From the NCBI GenBank assembly GCA_003545125.1, contig DQCI01000159.1, forward strand, positions 9,768 through 16,417: 6,650 bases of DNA. Direction: 5' to 3'. The stretch is from Paracoccaceae bacterium. GTDB taxonomy: Bacteria > Pseudomonadota > Alphaproteobacteria > Rhodobacterales > Rhodobacteraceae. Below the pieces are notes generated by a model that was not told where the DNA came from, made no database searches, and worked only from the letters and a program-made list of their open reading frames with translations. Positions 1 to 5,935 of the stretch are shown piece by piece. The stretch's first letter is position 1, and every line of letters begins with the position of its first letter. The position numbers and the translations under genes were made by a program.

Positions 1-327
1 CCCGACTGGTGGAAGCTCGAACCGTTCAAGACCGAAGCCGCGTGGCAGGCGGCGGTGGCGGCGATCGAGCGGAACGATCCGCGCACCCGCGGGATCGTGG
101 TGCTGGGGCTCGACGCGCCGGAGCATGAGCTGGCGGCTTCGTTTGCGCTGGCGGCGCAGCAGCCGCTGGTGAAGGGCTTCGCCGTCGGGCGGACGATCTT
201 TGGCAAGGTGGCCCGCGACTGGATGGCGGGCAACATCACCGACGGCGAGGCGGTGGAGTGCATGGCGGGGAACTACGCGCGGCTCTGCGCCGTGTGGGAC
301 AAAGCCCGGGCGGCGGCTTTTGGCTGA
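1..327 (+). CDS. iolC: IolC C-terminal part (DUF2090 aldolase-like domain), 5' truncated by window edge
   Basis: This is the last 108 residues of a protein whose start lies upstream of the window; the frame is open from base 1 to the TGA at 325-327. The run PLVKGFAVGRTIFGKVARDW followed by GEAVECMAGNYARLCAVW is typical of the DUF2090 domain that many proteobacterial IolC proteins carry after their PfkB-type sugar kinase domain. IolC (5-dehydro-2-deoxygluconokinase) phosphorylates 2-deoxy-5-keto-gluconate in the cytoplasm. DUF2090 is related to class I-type aldolases and is thought to supply or assist the IolJ cleavage to dihydroxyacetone phosphate and malonate semialdehyde. The kinase half is not visible, so a stand-alone DUF2090 protein cannot be excluded, but iolD 66 bases downstream on the same strand strongly favours iolC. 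The first in-frame ATG inside the fragment's reading frame has no role as a start. Confidence 0.87.
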   Translation, partial: PDWWKLEPFKTEAAWQAAVAAIERNDPRTRGIVVLGLDAPEHELAASFALAAQQPLVKGFAVGRTIFGKVARDWMAGNITDGEAVECMAGNYARLCAVWDKARAAAFG

Positions 328-393
328 GCGGTTCGGTGAGTATTTGGGTCAAGATGAAGGACCAGGGGTCTTTCGGGATGAAGGGATAAGCGC

Positions 394-2217
394 ATGGAAA
401 CGATCCGGCTGACCGCCGCGCAGGCGATGGTGAAGTGGCTCTCGGTGCAGACCAATGAAGAGGGCGAACGGTTTATTGAAGGGATCTGGGCGATCTTCGG
501 CCACGGCAACGTGTCGGGGCTCGGCGAGGCCTTGTGGCACGCGCAAGACAGCTTCCCGACCTGGCGCGGGCAGAACGAGCAGACCATGGCCCATGCTGCG
601 ATTGCTTACGCCAAGACCCGGCGCAGGAAGCGGGCGCAGGCGGTGACGTCTTCCATCGGGCCGGGGTCGACCAACCTGGTGACGGCGGCCGCACTCGCGC
701 ATGTCAACCGGCTGCCGGTGCTGCTGATCCCGTCGGACATCTTCGCAGGCCGAGGGCCCGACCCGGTGCTACAGCAGATCGAGGATTTCGACGACGGCAC
801 GGTGAGCGCCAACGACGCGCTGAAGCCGGTGAGCCGCTATTTTGACCGGATCATGCGGCCCGAGCAGATCATGACGGCGCTGCCCCGTGCGCTCGGGATG
901 ATGACCGACCCCGCCAATTGCGGCCCCGCCACGCTCGCTTTCCCGCAGGACGTGCAGGCCGAGGCCTGGGACTACCCCGCCGACTTCTTCGAACAGAAGG
1001 TCTGGCGGATCCGCCGGCCGGAGCCCGACCCGCGCGAAGTGGCTCAGGTGGTCGCGCTCTTGAAGGCGGCGTCGAGGCCGATGATCGTCTCGGGCGGCGG
1101 GGTGGTCTATTCGGAGGCGGAGGGGGCGCTCCTGGCCTTTGCGAAGACCCACAACATCCCGCTCGTCGAGACCCAGGCCGGCAAAGGCGCGATCTCCTGG
1201 GAGGAGCCGCTCAACTTCGGCTCGCCCGGTGTGACGGGCTCGGCCGTGGCCAATGACGTGGCCGCCGAAACCGACCTGGTGATCGGTGTTGGCACGCGGT
1301 TTCAGGACTTTACGACCGGCTCCTGGACGGTGTTCTCGCACCCGGGCCGCAAGCTGGTGTCGATCAACCTCGCGGGCTACGACGCGGCCAAGCACGCCGC
1401 GCTGCCGCTGGTGGCCGATGCGCGCCAGGCAATCCGGGCGATCGACGCTGCGCTGGGGGACAAGACCTATGCCGGCCAGGACAAGGACCGGCGCGCTGCC
1501 TGGTTCGACGCCACCGATGTGCTCTGCGCGGCGCCCAACCACGACGATCTGCCGACCGACGCGCAGGTGATCGGCGCGGTCCAGCGCCAGGCGCTGGAAA
1601 ACACCGTGGCGATGTGCGCGGCGGGCTCGATGCCGGGCTATCTGCAGGTGCTGTGGCGGGCGTCCCCCGGCGGCTACCACATGGAATACGGCTACAGCTG
1701 CATGGGCTACGAGGTGGCCGGCGCGATGGGGGTCAAGCTCGCGGCGCCGGACAAGGAGGTGATCTGCTTCGTCGGCGACGGCTCTTACATGATGGCCAAC
1801 TCCGAGCTTGCCACCGCGGTGATGCGCCGGGTCCCCTTCACCATCGTGCTGACGGATAATCGCGGCTTCGGTTGCATCAACCGGCTGCAGATGGGCTGCG
1901 GCGGGGCCGAGTTCAACAACCTCTACGCTTCGTGCAATGTCGAGCAGCAACCGCAGATCGACTTCGTGGCCCACGCAGGGAGCATGGGCGCGTTTGCCGA
2001 GAAGGCCGCGAACATCGCCGAGCTGGAAGCGAAGATCGTCGCGGCGCGTGGTCGCGACATCCCCACCGTCATCGTCATCGACACCACGCCCTACCCGACC
2101 CACGAGGAAGGCGGCCACTGGTGGGACGTCGCCGTGCCGGAGGTCTCCGAGCGTCGCGAGGTGAACGAGGCCCGCGAGAAATATGTCGGCATGACCATCA
2201 AACAGCGGATCAATTGA
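394..2217 (+). CDS. iolD: 3D-(3,5/4)-trihydroxycyclohexane-1,2-dione acylhydrolase (IolD)
   Basis: The product is a 607-residue thiamine-diphosphate (ThDP) enzyme, close to the usual IolD length. It hydrolyses the ring of trihydroxycyclohexane-1,2-dione to 5-deoxy-D-glucuronate, the ring-opening step of inositol catabolism. Three ThDP-fold domains are readable. The N-terminal PYR domain (about 1-190) has the IolD signature FGHGNVSGLGEAL at 35-47, the probable cofactor-activating Glu62 in the NEQ motif, and SSIGPGSTNL at 86-95. The central domain (about 210-360) contains VSGGGVVY and DLVIGVGTRF. The C-terminal PP domain has the Mg/ThDP motif GDG at 461-463, with the motif Asn at 489 after 25 residues. 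The start is supported by a purine-rich AAGGGA at 381-386, seven bases before the ATG. The gene lies 66 bases after iolC and 37 before iolE, consistent with one operon. A long antisense frame over most of it is a GC-bias shadow. No anomaly was seen. Confidence 0.97.
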   Translation: METIRLTAAQAMVKWLSVQTNEEGERFIEGIWAIFGHGNVSGLGEALWHAQDSFPTWRGQNEQTMAHAAIAYAKTRRRKRAQAVTSSIGPGSTNLVTAAALAHVNRLPVLLIPSDIFAGRGPDPVLQQIEDFDDGTVSANDALKPVSRYFDRIMRPEQIMTALPRALGMMTDPANCGPATLAFPQDVQAEAWDYPADFFEQKVWRIRRPEPDPREVAQVVALLKAASRPMIVSGGGVVYSEAEGALLAFAKTHNIPLVETQAGKGAISWEEPLNFGSPGVTGSAVANDVAAETDLVIGVGTRFQDFTTGSWTVFSHPGRKLVSINLAGYDAAKHAALPLVADARQAIRAIDAALGDKTYAGQDKDRRAAWFDATDVLCAAPNHDDLPTDAQVIGAVQRQALENTVAMCAAGSMPGYLQVLWRASPGGYHMEYGYSCMGYEVAGAMGVKLAAPDKEVICFVGDGSYMMANSELATAVMRRVPFTIVLTDNRGFGCINRLQMGCGGAEFNNLYASCNVEQQPQIDFVAHAGSMGAFAEKAANIAELEAKIVAARGRDIPTVIVIDTTPYPTHEEGGHWWDVAVPEVSERREVNEAREKYVGMTIKQRIN

Positions 2218-2254
2218 ACCGTCCCGCAACGGGGCGAAAGACAGGACGAAGGCC

Positions 2255-3169
2255 ATGATACTCTACGGCACCAACCCGATCGCCTGGGCCAATGACGACG
2301 ACCAGTCGATCGGCGCCGACATCCCCACGGACCGCATCCTCGACGAGGCTGGCCGCCAGATCGGCTTCGACGGGATCGAAAACGGCCATCGCTGGCCGGA
2401 GGACCCGGTGGAGCTCAGGAACAAACTCGGAGGCTTTGGGCTCAAGTGGATTTCCGGCTGGTATTCGACCGAGTTGCTCACCCGTTCTGTCGACGACGAG
2501 ATCGCCGCCTTCCAGACCCATCTCGCCAAGCTTCAGGAGAACGGATCCAGGGTCTGCGTGACCTGTGAGACCTCGAACACGGTGCACGGAAGCCCCGATA
2601 CGCCGGTGAACGACAAGCCGGTGCTGACGGCGGGCGAGATGGAGGCCTTCGGCGCCAAGATGGAAGCCTTTGCCGGTTACATGGCCTCCCAGGGCATCGA
2701 CCTCGCCTACCATCACCACATGGGCACCGTGGTCGAAAGCCCCGCCGAGATCGACGCCTTCATGGCCGCGACGGGCCCCGCGACCAAGCTGCTGTTCGAT
2801 GCCGGCCACTGCTATTTCGGTGGCGGCGATCCGGCGGAGGTGCTGAAAAAACACGCCGGCCGGGTCCGCCACTTCCACGCCAAGAACGTGCGCGCCCCGG
2901 TCGCGCAACGGGTGCGCGACGAGGGGCTCTCGTTCCTCCAAGGCGTGCTCGCGGGCGCTTTCACCGTGCCAGGCGACCAGGAGGGGGCCATCGACTTCGC
3001 CCCGCTCATGGCTGTCCTGGCCGATGCCGGCTACGGCACAGATACCGACCGCTGGCTGGTGATCGAGGCCGAGCAGGATCCCGACGTGCGCAACCCGCTC
3101 CTCTACCAGACCCTCGGCCTCGCCACGCTCAAACGCCTGGCGCGCGAGGCCGGGCTCGACGGCGGATGA
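2255..3169 (+). CDS. iolE: Myo-inosose-2 dehydratase (IolE)
   Basis: The 304-residue product has the length and motifs of IolE, a cytoplasmic TIM-barrel enzyme of the xylose isomerase-like superfamily. It dehydrates 2-keto-myo-inositol (scyllo-inosose) to 3D-trihydroxycyclohexane-1,2-dione, the substrate of IolD encoded just upstream. The start MILYGTNPIAW is typical. Other hallmarks are GFDGIENGHRWP (37-48), AYHHHMGTVVES (151-162), FDAGHCYFGGGDP (181-193), RHFHAKNVR (205-213), VPGDQEGAIDF (238-248) and WLVIEAEQDP (267-276). From the family fold, Glu42, Asp182, His208 and Glu271 are the likely divalent-metal ligands; this is inferred, not tested. A purine-rich AGGACGAAGG at 2243-2252 precedes the ATG. 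It sits 37 bases after iolD and probably shares its transcript. The 251 bases after its stop are non-coding, so iolE may end the first transcription unit. Confidence 0.96.
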   Translation: MILYGTNPIAWANDDDQSIGADIPTDRILDEAGRQIGFDGIENGHRWPEDPVELRNKLGGFGLKWISGWYSTELLTRSVDDEIAAFQTHLAKLQENGSRVCVTCETSNTVHGSPDTPVNDKPVLTAGEMEAFGAKMEAFAGYMASQGIDLAYHHHMGTVVESPAEIDAFMAATGPATKLLFDAGHCYFGGGDPAEVLKKHAGRVRHFHAKNVRAPVAQRVRDEGLSFLQGVLAGAFTVPGDQEGAIDFAPLMAVLADAGYGTDTDRWLVIEAEQDPDVRNPLLYQTLGLATLKRLAREAGLDGG

Positions 3170-3234
3170 GACCCTGCGCGCGCCGCGGCCCGTTCGGTCG
3201 GCGCGACCCGCACGATCGGTCGCGGCGGGTGCCG

Positions 3235-3287
3235 CGGGTGACGGCGGGGCTGCCCCCCGCCCGGGCAGTAGCGGACCGCGTCACCCG
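3235..3287. promoter_or_regulatory. Nested GC-rich inverted repeats after iolE
   Basis: The arms CGGGTGAC (3235-3242) and GTCACCCG (3280-3287) are exact reverse complements. They enclose a second hairpin, GGCGGGG (3243-3249) with CCCCGCC (3255-3261) and a five-base loop. A third 7-bp pair lies just upstream (CGCGCCG 3179-3185 with CGGCGCG 3199-3205). No T-run follows any of them, so a classical intrinsic terminator is not supported. The structure could act as a transcript 3'-end barrier, a pause site or a protein-binding palindrome. In sequence this GC-rich, short inverted repeats also arise by chance. Confidence 0.35.
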
Positions 3288-3293
3288 GGCGAT

Positions 3294-3366
3294 CGGCGGG
3301 GCGCCGTAGGCAAGGGCGTTGGCGGATGGGGCGCCGCTGGATGGGGCGCCGCTGGATGGGGCGCCG
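3294..3366. repeat. 15-base tandem repeat array (GGATGGGGCGCCGCT unit)
   Basis: Two exact copies (3324-3338 and 3339-3353) are followed by a third that matches over its first 13 bases (3354-3366). Two further units in the same 15-base phase are recognisable upstream but decayed: 3294-3308 matches 10 of 15 positions and keeps GGGGCGCCG, and 3309-3323 matches 8 of 15. Each good unit carries the palindrome GGCGCC. The array sits in the gap between iolE and the dioxygenase gene, 55 bases before the latter's start. It contains no supported gene. It may be a simple slippage repeat or a set of phased binding sites. Confidence 0.75.
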
Positions 3367-3405
3367 GGGCTGTACCACCGGGCAAAACGACCTCGTCCGG
3401 GATAG

Positions 3406-3412
3406 AAAGGAG
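3406..3412 (+). promoter_or_regulatory. Ribosome binding site of the dioxygenase gene
   Basis: AAAGGAG at 3406-3412 lies eight bases before the ATG at 3421. A competing ATG at 3414 is out of frame and only one base from the site, too close for normal initiation, so 3421 is the chosen start. The frame from 3421 gives the recognisable PhyH-family protein. Confidence 0.8.
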
Positions 3413-3420
3413 AATGACCA

Positions 3421-4554
3421 ATGAGTTACTTCACCAAAGCCGATTGCAAGATCGAGGATTTTGCGCACCTTTGCGAGCAGGGCACCGATGCCGGCAAACT
3501 GGCCTTTGCCGACCACGTTGCACTGAACGTGCCCATCTACGACGCCGCGGCGCTCGGGGCGGCCCTCGGCGATCCGATCCGTCGCCGCGCCCTGATGGCG
3601 GAATGGACCTGGGTGCTGGGCGAAAGCGCCGGGGTTCTGGTGGTGAAGGGCGCGGTCGACCCGGATGCCGTCGATGCGGCCACGGCTGTCTTCGACCGGA
3701 TCATTGCCGACCAGGGCACCGGCGGTGGCGATCACTTCGCCAAGGCCGGTGCCAACGCCAGGATCTGGAACAGCTTGCAGAAGCTCTGCCTGGCCGATCC
3801 GGATGCCTTCGCCCGCTACCATGCCGCCCCCGCGCTCCACGCGGTGGCCGAGGCCTGGCTCGGCCCTGCCTACCAGATGACCGCGCAGGTCAACCTCGTG
3901 CGCCCCGGCGGCGCGGCGCAGGAGGGGCACCGCGACTATCATCTCGGCTTCATGTCCGATGACCAGGTCTCCGCCTATCCGGTTCATGCCCATCACCTGT
4001 CGCCGGTGCTGACCTTGCAGGGCGCGGTGGCCCATTGCGACATGCCGGTGGAAAGCGGGCCGACCAAGCTCCTGCCGTTCAGCCAAAGCTACGGGCCGGG
4101 ATACCTCGCCTACCGGCTGCCGGCCTTTCGCGACCACTTCGAGGAGAACTACATCCAGTTGCCGCTGGAGAAGGGGGATGCGCTGTTCTTCAGCCCGGCT
4201 CTGTTCCATGCCGGCGGCGACAATCGAACCGGCGATGTTCAACGATTGGCCAACCTGTTGCAGGTTTCTTCGCCGATGGGCCGCGCGATAGAGGGGGTCG
4301 ACCGGGCGGCGATGGTGCGGGCGCTCTATCCGGTGCTGGCAGCCGCTGGGCTAACGCCCGGGGCGCGCGCCGCCGTGATTGCCGCCGCGGCGGAAGGCTA
4401 CGCTTTCCCCACCAATCTCGACACCGACCCGCCGATGGCCGGGCTGGCGCCCGAAAGCATGGCCGCGATGATGGCCCGCATGTTGGACGCGGGCGACACG
4501 CAGGCGAATTTCGCCGCAGCGCTCGACGCCTGGTCGGCGCGCCGCGCACCCTGA
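3421..4554 (+). CDS. Phytanoyl-CoA dioxygenase (PhyH) family Fe(II)/2-oxoglutarate oxygenase
   Basis: This 377-residue soluble protein has the PhyH-type jelly-roll signature of non-haem Fe(II), 2-oxoglutarate-dependent oxygenases. The iron-binding HxD motif is HRD at 170-172 (context QEGHRDYHLGF). The distal ligand is probably His263 in FFSPALFHAGGDNRTG, and Arg275 twelve residues later is the likely 2-oxoglutarate carboxylate binder. The segment MPVESGPTKLLPFSQSY (209-225) matches the conserved turn between the ligands in this family. The first ~110 residues and the tail after ~290 are less characteristic. No signal peptide or membrane segment is visible. It lies 18 bases before iolB, so co-transcription is likely, with a possible promoter in the preceding 251-base gap. 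Its substrate is unknown. PhyH relatives hydroxylate very different molecules, and no standard inositol catabolic step needs one. A role on an inositol derivative is my inference from context. Composition resembles its neighbours. Confidence 0.9.
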   Translation: MSYFTKADCKIEDFAHLCEQGTDAGKLAFADHVALNVPIYDAAALGAALGDPIRRRALMAEWTWVLGESAGVLVVKGAVDPDAVDAATAVFDRIIADQGTGGGDHFAKAGANARIWNSLQKLCLADPDAFARYHAAPALHAVAEAWLGPAYQMTAQVNLVRPGGAAQEGHRDYHLGFMSDDQVSAYPVHAHHLSPVLTLQGAVAHCDMPVESGPTKLLPFSQSYGPGYLAYRLPAFRDHFEENYIQLPLEKGDALFFSPALFHAGGDNRTGDVQRLANLLQVSSPMGRAIEGVDRAAMVRALYPVLAAAGLTPGARAAVIAAAAEGYAFPTNLDTDPPMAGLAPESMAAMMARMLDAGDTQANFAAALDAWSARRAP

Positions 4555-4572
4555 CAGGAAAGGATAAATAAC

Positions 4573-5397
4573 ATGCCCGATCTACTGGTGAAACCGACAG
4601 GCAGCGCCGGCAAGGTGCACGACATCACGCCCGAAAGCGCGACAACCCCGCTGTCGCCGGACTGGGGCTACGTTGGCTTCGGGCTTTTCCGGCTCGCGCC
4701 CGGCGAGGTGGCCGCGGAAGCGACCGGCGACCGCGAGGTGATCCTGGTGCTGATCGAGGGCAAGGCCGAGATCACCGCCGCCGGGCAAGACTGGGGCGAG
4801 ATGGGCGACCGGATGGATGTCTTCGAGAAGACCCCGCCGCATTGCCTCTACGTGCCGAACGGGCAGGAATGGACGGCCACCGCCACGACCGCGTGCACGC
4901 TGGCGGTCTGCTCGGCGCCGGGCAGGTCCGGGCATGGGGCACGCCGTCTCGGCCCCGAGGGCATAACGCTGACCGCGCGCGGCAAGGGCACCAACACGCG
5001 CTACATCAACAACATCGCGATGGAAGATGCCGATGTCGCGGACTCGCTTCTGGTGACCGAGGTCTTCACCCCGAACGGCAACTGGTCGTCCTACCCGTCG
5101 CACCGCCACGACGAAGACGACTTCCCCCGCATCACCTATCTCGAAGAGACGTATTACCACCGGCTCGACCGGCCGGGCGCCTGGGGCGTGCAGCGGGTCT
5201 ATACCGAGGACGGGTCGCTCGACGAATGCATGGCGGTGCAGAACGGCGATGTGGTGCTGGTGCCCCGCGGCCACCACCCCTGCGCCGCCCCCTACGGCTT
5301 CGAGATGTATTATCTCAATGTCATGGCCGGTCCCCGGAGAAACTGGAGATTCATCCCCGACCCGGCTTCGGCATGGATCATGGAGCGGGATGCGTGA
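4573..5397 (+). CDS. iolB: 5-deoxy-glucuronate isomerase (IolB)
   Basis: The 274-residue product is a full-length member of the KduI/IolB bicupin family. In the cytoplasm it isomerises 5-deoxy-D-glucuronate, the IolD product, to 2-deoxy-5-keto-D-gluconate, the IolC substrate. The N-terminal cupin spans about 20-115. The C-terminal cupin carries the metal site typical of the family: YPSHRHDEDDFPR (174-186), LEETYYHRL (190-198) and VPRGHHP (230-236). His177, His179, Glu191 or Glu192 and one of His234/His235 are the probable ligands. The end also fits the family (YYLNVMAGPRRNW, 246-258). A ribosome binding site AGGAAAGGA at 4556-4564 lies eight bases before the ATG. The upstream dioxygenase stop is only 18 bases away, so the two are very likely on one mRNA. 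No clear terminator follows; the next 1.2 kb is mobile-element debris. Confidence 0.96.
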   Translation: MPDLLVKPTGSAGKVHDITPESATTPLSPDWGYVGFGLFRLAPGEVAAEATGDREVILVLIEGKAEITAAGQDWGEMGDRMDVFEKTPPHCLYVPNGQEWTATATTACTLAVCSAPGRSGHGARRLGPEGITLTARGKGTNTRYINNIAMEDADVADSLLVTEVFTPNGNWSSYPSHRHDEDDFPRITYLEETYYHRLDRPGAWGVQRVYTEDGSLDECMAVQNGDVVLVPRGHHPCAAPYGFEMYYLNVMAGPRRNWRFIPDPASAWIMERDA

Positions 5398-5506
5398 GAC
5401 GCGCCCATTCGGATGGTGCCAGAGGCTTGATCTCGTCCGCCAAGTGCCGACAGCGCCGACAGCATTTCGGTTTCCATGCGCTCGGCTGTGGCGAATTGGG
5501 TGGCGT
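5398..5506. other. Non-coding spacer between iolB and the IS remnant
   Basis: No gene or convincing intrinsic terminator is seen here. A 9-base direct repeat (GCCGACAGC twice, 5446-5463) is present. The segment ends in TGGCGT (5501-5506), which is repeated at 5507-5512 where the putative IS end begins. Confidence 0.6.
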
Positions 5507-5535
5507 TGGCGTTCCCCCGGCTTGATGGACGGTCA
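5507..5535 (-). repeat. Putative terminal inverted repeat of an IS3-family element
   Basis: Read on the plus strand the segment starts TGGCGTTCCCCCGG and continues to a GATGGACGG-type end. The TG start, the central run of C/G and the position right at the stop of an IS3-type transposase remnant (the stop codon overlaps its last bases) all fit the right-hand end of an IS3-family element. It was recognised by pattern only; no opposite end was found in the window. Confidence 0.4.
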
Positions 5536-5725
5536 GGGGCTTTGAGAGTCCAGCCCTTCAGCGGCGGTCCATTTGTCGTTGATGGCTGACGTGTAGCACA
5601 CGGCCGAATGACGATGCGAGAGGTTGTCCCGGCCTTGGATGACCTTCGAAGCAGGCGATCCACGCCTCGGCCTTGGTCCTGAACTTCCGGCGGTCGAGCC
5701 GCGCGCATTCGAACGTGGCGAAGAA
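5533..5725 (-). pseudogene. IS3-family transposase (OrfB) C-terminal remnant, frameshifted
   Basis: Read on the minus strand from 5725, the sequence encodes FFATFECARLDRRKFRTKAE and then AWIACFE (to 5645). This resembles the FFATLK-E-...-R-F-T-EA run near the end of IS3-type DDE integrase-like transposases. After one extra base the reading continues in another minus frame from 5643: VIQGRDN, then HRHSAVCYTSAINDKW, to a stop at 5533-5535. That matches the usual FIEGWYNP-RRHSALGYxSP ending of the family. Only about 63 residues remain. The catalytic D-D part and the upstream orfA are missing, because similarity stops near 5726-5740 next to a large hairpin. It cannot be active. Substitutions in conserved positions (QGRDN for EGWYN, VCY for LGY) indicate an old fragment. 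Confidence 0.7.
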
Positions 5726-5740
5726 GCGCACGCACACGCA

Positions 5741-5783
5741 CTGCCAGACAGGCGATTGCCGTCGGCTATCGCCTGTCTGGCAG
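5741..5783. repeat. Perfect 16-bp inverted repeat forming a 43-base hairpin
   Basis: CTGCCAGACAGGCGAT (5741-5756) is the exact reverse complement of ATCGCCTGTCTGGCAG (5768-5783). Inside the 11-base spacer, after a T-T mismatch, GCC (5758-5760) pairs with GGC (5764-5766), leaving a three-base loop. There is no T-run on either side, so an intrinsic terminator is not supported. It lies exactly between a minus-strand IS3-type fragment and a plus-strand IS481-like fragment, so it may be a rearrangement junction, a foldback from template switching, or a REP-like element. Confidence 0.85.
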
Positions 5784-5935
5784 AGGACACCGACGGATGT
5801 TACCGATCGCGTCCTTTCCGCGCCGCCTGTGCCGAGCTCGGCCTCAGACATATGCGCACCAATCCCTATTCCCCACACACCAGCGGCAAAACCGCGAACG
5901 GCCTCGTGCGCCAATCCGAGGCCTACCGGAGTCTG
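5783..5935 (+). pseudogene. IS481-like transposase fragment (integrase core)
   Basis: The plus-strand frame from 5783 reads EDTDGCYRSRPFRAACAELG, then LRHMRTNPYSPHTSGKT. This resembles the TDNGSCYRS...F-AAC-ELGLRH-RT-PYTPRTNGKAERF region around the second catalytic Asp of IS481-family (rve-type) transposases. Compared with that pattern, TDNGSCY is shortened to TDGCY, and the TNGKAERF motif carrying the catalytic Glu is changed to TSGKTANG. Similarity fades after about 5935. Neither the N-terminal half nor the C-terminal region is present. The surrounding open frame runs back to 5624 and on to 6058, but its first ~55 residues are antisense to the IS3 remnant and are not transposase-like. This is a dead fragment. 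An IS3-type origin is a less likely alternative. Confidence 0.6.

Noticed and set aside
769..2256. A 495-codon open frame on the minus strand across iolD
   Set aside because: It is a complete overlap of a well-recognised gene. Its translation is rich in Arg, His, Gly and Val with no family motif, the usual antisense shadow in GC-rich DNA.
3243..3261. Intrinsic terminator after iolE
   Set aside because: A GC-rich stem exists, but no T-run follows on either strand, so it is reported only as an inverted repeat of unknown role.
3170..3420. CRISPR array or phage attachment site in the repeat-bearing gap
   Set aside because: The 15-base units are directly adjacent with no spacers, and no integrase or tRNA is nearby.
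3103..4242. A 379-codon minus-strand open frame spanning the gap and the dioxygenase gene
   Set aside because: It is antisense to the PhyH gene and runs through the 15-base repeat, giving a low-complexity RRPIQ repeat. No recognisable domain is present.
5741..5783. Rho-independent terminator for the iol operon, or an integron attC site
   Set aside because: It has no T-tract and lies 344 bases past iolB inside IS debris. The arms lack the conserved core sites and the imperfect pairing expected of attC.
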